A stretch of 64,000 nt of DNA, taken from assembly GCF_001577835.2 (NCBI RefSeq), contig NC_029518.1:27834532-27898531 (forward strand). The letters run 5' to 3'. This DNA is from Coturnix japonica (Eukaryota > Chordata > Aves > Galliformes > Phasianidae). A model generated the notes under the pieces. The model made no database searches. It saw nothing but the letters and a program-made list of their open reading frames with translations, and was not told the origin of the DNA. Every line of letters begins with the position of its first letter. Position 1 is the first letter of the stretch. This document shows positions 60,601 to 64,000 of this stretch, in pieces. A program made the translations under genes and the position numbers.

Positions 60601-63541
60601 AGTCCACATTACGGTCGTCGAGAAGAGCTGCCTCGTGGATCTGACAGAGATGGTGACAAATTTAGGAAATCTTTCTACCCATCGAGACCGGAAGAGAGGG
60701 GACGAGAAATAAAGCGTCCACGATATGAAAAAGATGAGAAATTGCACTGTATGAGTGGAGAGCATCCAGGTTTCTCATCAGGAACACGAAACTATCGCAG
60801 ACGAAGCCACAGCCTTAGCCGCAGTAGAAGTCCAAGCCCGTCATACCTGAATGAAGAGTTCCGAGAGCTTGACCGAGCCAGGAGGAAAAGAGAAGAGGAA
60901 GAACGTAATAGAAACTTGAATCATGACATTTCAGACAGTGGTTATGCCATCCCAGGCTTGACTAACACACTACAGACTTCTGAGCCTCGTTACACATATA
61001 GGCCTGAGGAAATACCATCCATGCCCAAAAAATCTATATTGAAGAAGAGAGTAGAGATGGAAGTAGAGTCTCCTATTCAGGTTTGATCTCTGTTTATAGC
61101 TGTCTCTTCATTACTCCTTTCCAAAAGTCACTTTCATTTTGACATTTTGACGCTTACATTCTCCTGTCTCGGAAAGGACAGGTGTCTTTTTGCAGGCCTG
61201 TACAATTTAGAATTGCATTGGAAATTTTAAATGGTGAAGGCATTTAACCAGGGATTGTATATCTATGAAATCTGAGGTAGAACAAAATGTTCTTGTTGAA
61301 ATTTGCCCCAAAATTCTCAGATTGTGTTGAAAAGCTGAGTATTTTTGCAAACAGGCAGTCAGGACATTGATAGAAGCTATGGCTGCCAGAGTGCCTCTTT
61401 CTGCTTCTTTATAGACTGAGGACTGCCTGATGAATCCTCAGTGTCTTTGGTTGCAAACATCTTTGAGTATCCTTAATTTTTTTCTTTAGACTGTAGGCTA
61501 CTTAAATTGTACCCAAGCCATTCCACTTGGATTTGAAAATCAGAGTATCAACAGAATTGGGACCACTGTGATAAATTTATTTTCTCATGTTTTAGCACAT
61601 TGTTTTTGATCTGCTTATTATACTGATCTGGTTGACAGTGACATGTTTATATAGAAGGTACTGAAGAACCCCAGTACTGAAGATTCTGTTCAATGCCTGT
61701 TTTTATTTCATATGCCATTAATTATGTATATCTGGAGAAATGACTGGAAGTATTCACAGTACAGTTACTTGTCTTAAAGTGTTATATCCTGTTTGTGTGT
61801 GATTAAACTCAAAGCAGAGCTAAATTTATGTCAGTGTTTCAGCTTAAAAGTTTCATTTATTAAGCTTATAAAAAAGTTAAATATAATTTTGATCTTGTGT
61901 GCTCTCTAGGATGAGCTTTCATTGCTGGACATGACATTCTAGAATAACTAGATAACTACTTTTTTTAATCTCCTCTCTTTCTCTTTCAACTGTGAATTGC
62001 CTTTCGTAACTCTTCAAATGTGGTCTTGAAGAGAAATGATCATGCTTTTTTGTTCTACAAGGTATGTAGTCCCTTCAGAGGGTGCTGTAGTGAATAACAA
62101 CTTCTCTGTCTTTCAGCCTGAGGAGTTTTCTAGCGGCCCTGCTCCCAGCAAGGATCTTCCTCTTCTTTCTAGTCATTCATCTTTACCCCAGAGCAACAGC
62201 ACAGCTCCATTTTCCTCTGAAGTGGAGAACTTTCTCAAGCGATTTAACAAAGATTCTGTTATGGAGTCTGCAAACAAAGAGTTACATGATAACTTATATG
62301 AGTGGAACCCACTTTCTGGGGCTCCCAAAGACACTTTTACATACGGAGAGAAGTTTGGAAGCTTCTTAAGTCACAAGGAGAAAATAGAACCCAAATCAGA
62401 GCCTGCTGATCGTCATACCGACTTCCTACTGCCTCATGAGAGGGCCAGTCAGGATGGCAGTGGTTTCTCCCGAATTCTGGGCATGATGGCTGATTCTGTC
62501 AGTGCTCAGGAGAAGAGGAGGCGTAGTTTTCCTGACATTGAGGATGAAGAGAAATTTCTTTATGGCGATGAGGATGAAGACACTAAAACTGAATCACACC
62601 TCATTCAAAAGCCTCCTGTGAGTTGTAGCACTGAAGTAAGAAGCCAGAAGGTGAGCCTGCCTCCTTCTCCCGCTTCAGCTGTCAAGCTGGATTCTTTAGA
62701 AGAGCCTAATGTTGAGTATGCCAAGATTCATGACTTACTCAAAACCATTGGACTTGACATTGGTGTTGCTGAAATCGGAAGACTAGCCATTCGTACTCAG
62801 GAACGCCTTCATGGCAAAAAGTTGTCGTCCCGTTCTCCTGATCGTCGCTCTTCAGATACTCGCAGAACAGACCCTTGGGACTTACGTCGAAGCCGGTGTG
62901 GCACTCGTTCTCCAGACTCAGGCCAGCAGCACTCAGCATCACCTCCCATTTCTTTCCAGCAGTCTAAAGATCCATCCTCTCTTCAGAAATCAGGATATAC
63001 AAAGAGCAAGCTAGGAGGACCAGACGTACCTCCATGTGCACCAGATCAACCTCTTCCTTCCGTTTCTCTCATTCCCTCAGTTCCACCAGCTCCTGCTAAT
63101 TTACCATCTACACCTACTTCTGTTTCCCAATATCAAATTCCCAACTATTCCCAGTTCACTGCCACTCAGATGCCCCCAAACTATCCACCTCCCGCATTGG
63201 CCCCTCCAGGATATGATGCATATGGGCATTATATGGCTTACGCAGCTCCTGGCTGGACCATGTATCCCCCTACCCAGCAGCCTAATCCTGCGTTGCCAGA
63301 GGCTCACGGGCTTCTTACTATGGCCATGTCAGCGAACCCTACACGTCCCAACCTCCGGGTTATTGAGACAGTCTCTATGGAAAAGGATGCCGCTGATGTG
63401 AAAAGAGACGGTTCTGTGCTTGTTCGTGTCCCTACCACTCCTACTCATTCCAAAGCGCCCCTTCGTCCATCTTCACACCCTCCCAAAAGTACTCCAGAAA
63501 AAATATCAGATGAAAAAAACCGAGCGGCTCAGAAGCAGAAG
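51330..63541 (+). CDS. ZNF318: ZNF318, zinc finger protein 318 (5' part, continues past window)
   Basis: ZNF318 is a large nuclear matrin-type zinc-finger protein. It was described as an androgen-receptor cofactor (TZF), and its mouse orthologue is needed for IgD expression through control of mu-delta transcript processing. Coding exons here are 51330-51668, 56074-56219, 60441-61080 and 62117-63541, joining in phase to 850 residues. The order is: Ser/Arg/Pro-rich N-terminus; ITVGNDRYCIGTPERRRL; SKR-rich region with MPKKSILKKR; DFLLPHERASQDGSGFSRIL; RRRSFPDIEDEEKFLYGDED; YAKIHDLLKTIGLDIGVAEI; a proline-rich segment; and EKISDEKNRAAQKQK. Each motif has a clear human counterpart in the same order. 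The coiled coil, zinc fingers and C-terminal half lie right of the window. Confidence 0.96.
51789..56073 (+). other. ZNF318 intron 1 (main part)
   Basis: The intron runs from 51669. It holds a short CR1 fragment at 52477-52560 and otherwise AT-leaning unremarkable sequence. No further exon is recognised. Confidence 0.75.
52477..52560 (-). mobile_element. Short CR1 LINE 3' fragment
   Basis: CACAGAATCACAGAATTACC, then GGGTTGGAAGGGACCTCAAGG, ATCATGTAGTTCCAACCCCC and CTGCCTGGCAGGGCCACC, is the reverse complement of the CR1 3' end. Only about 84 bases remain, so it is strongly 5'-truncated. The close match to the familiar young-CR1 text suggests a later insertion than the copies at 35.8 kb. Confidence 0.9.
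56074..56219 (+). CDS. ZNF318: ZNF318 exon 2
   Basis: 146 bases encode RRSPSLRSESSLEQSLRITV, the conserved GNDRYCIGTPERRRLPDRLG block and SPIDNLSD. Acceptor TTCAATTTACAG, donor GACAG/GTATGG. Confidence 0.96.
56262..56530 (-). mobile_element. Ancient L3/CR1-like LINE 3' fragment
   Basis: Text beginning GAATATGAGAATGGCTGTACT, then GGGTGAAGCCAAGCGACTCACTGGCCCAGTAGTCTGTCTG, parallels the old amniote element that reads 'ctgtactgggtcagaccaaaggtccatctagcccagtatcctgtc'. The following CTCCCAGTCTCCAG and TTTGTCAATTGTTTCTTGTACC also fit its later blocks. Strong divergence implies great age. Family naming is from memory. It begins about 40 bases after the exon 2 donor. Confidence 0.5.
56531..60440 (+). 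other. ZNF318 intron 2 (remainder)
   Basis: AT-rich intron with short A and T runs. No repeat family, RNA gene or exon is recognised. Confidence 0.75.
60441..61080 (+). CDS. ZNF318: ZNF318 exon 3
   Basis: 640 bases encode DDMADGPIFTRGLSCSRGLD through EEIPSMPKKSILKKRVEMEV and ESPIQ. The exon carries FLHRSDYSPH, GTRNYRRRSHSLSRSRSPSP and FRELDRARRKREEEERNRN, all with human equivalents. Acceptor TCTTATGCAG, donor ATTCAG/GTTTGA. It contains basic nuclear-localisation-like stretches. Confidence 0.97.
61081..62116 (+). other. ZNF318 intron 3
   Basis: A 1036-base intron closed by TTCTCTGTCTTTCAG. No repeat or gene is recognised in it. Confidence 0.8.
62117..63541 (+). CDS. ZNF318: ZNF318 exon 4
   Basis: 1425 bases, exactly 475 codons, run from PEEFSSGPAPSKDLP to AAQKQK. 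It holds the strongest conserved blocks (PHERASQDGSGFSRIL, FPDIEDEEKFLYGDEDED, IHDLLKTIGLDIG), a proline-rich low-complexity part with YGHYMAYAAPGW, and the RPNLRVIETV motif. The donor AGAAG/GTATGC is at the same codon as the human KQK-VIEERE junction. Confidence 0.97.
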
Positions 63542-64000
63542 GTATGCTGTCTATTCTAATGTATATGTATCCAAATATGTCATGCTGCTTGCTTACTGGG
63601 CTAGAAGCTTTTCCTCTTTAAATGCTCTGATTTTAGCCTGAGTGGTTCCAGTTTAGAAGTACTTGGGCTGAATTTGTTTTTGTTAAAGATTTCTAGGCAC
63701 TTGTCTGTTTATTCTGTAACAATTCAAAAAAGACATTTAAAATTCCCCCAGATTGCACTCTTGTAGGTTATAGATTAGGGCCAAACAAAAGCCTACAGAA
63801 AGACACTTGGTAGTCACATGTTAGCTTCATTCCATTGAGGTTTAGATATTCAAATCATTGAAGATTTGTAGGTACATAAGTACGTGGAAGGATGGTGTGA
63901 AAAAGACAGAGCCAATCGCTTTTCATTGGTGCCCAGTGACAGGACAAGATGGGTATAAATTGAAATACCTTCCATATTAAAAGAGCTTCCATCTGAACAT
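63542..64000 (+). other. ZNF318 intron 4 (start; continues past window)
   Basis: The sequence after the exon 4 donor has no further coding match; the next exon, expected to encode the EEREKLK coiled coil, is not reached before the edge. Confidence 0.85.

Overview
This window is vertebrate nuclear DNA, almost certainly from a bird. Three protein-coding genes with ordinary GT-AG introns can be read exon by exon, and each gives a full-length match to a known vertebrate family. The recognisable interspersed repeats are sparse CR1-type LINE 3' ends, there are no mammalian SINEs, and introns are compact. I cannot tell which bird from the sequence alone; a galliform is only a guess.

Layout, left to right. 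(1) Positions 1 to about 20.2 kb hold no recognisable coding exon. A CpG-rich promoter with a minus-strand YY1-type motif lies at 19.8-20.3 kb, with a well-formed minus-strand untranslated exon candidate at 19.2 kb. In human 6p21.1 the order is ZNF318, ABCC10, DLK2, TJAP1, so this stretch is inferred to be the 5' non-coding exons and first introns of TJAP1, running leftwards out of the window. (2) 20.3-28.3 kb is intergenic, with CR1 fragments and a candidate conserved non-coding element. (3) 28.3-35.8 kb holds DLK2 (+): a CpG-island promoter with a non-coding exon 1, then five coding exons giving 396 residues. (4) 36.6-51.1 kb holds ABCC10/MRP7 (-): 21 coding exons, 1539 residues, plus an untranslated first exon. 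(5) 51.3 kb to the right edge holds the first four coding exons (850 residues) of ZNF318 (+); the zinc fingers lie beyond the window.

ABCC10 and ZNF318 share a head-to-head CpG-island promoter. DLK2 and ABCC10 are tail to tail, and DLK2 and the inferred TJAP1 are divergent. The genes do unrelated jobs (Notch-pathway modulation, lipophilic anion export, nuclear RNA or transcription control); their proximity is conserved synteny, not an operon.

I found no new biological system. The most useful extra observations are a 54-bp two-level inverted repeat at 5565-5618, an 80-codon strong-context upstream ORF in the ABCC10 leader, short upstream ORFs in the other two leaders, an identical 12-base YY1-type motif at two of the promoters, a roughly 37-residue ABCC10 linker insert relative to the human protein as I recall it, and an ancient LINE-like block abutting ZNF318 exon 2.
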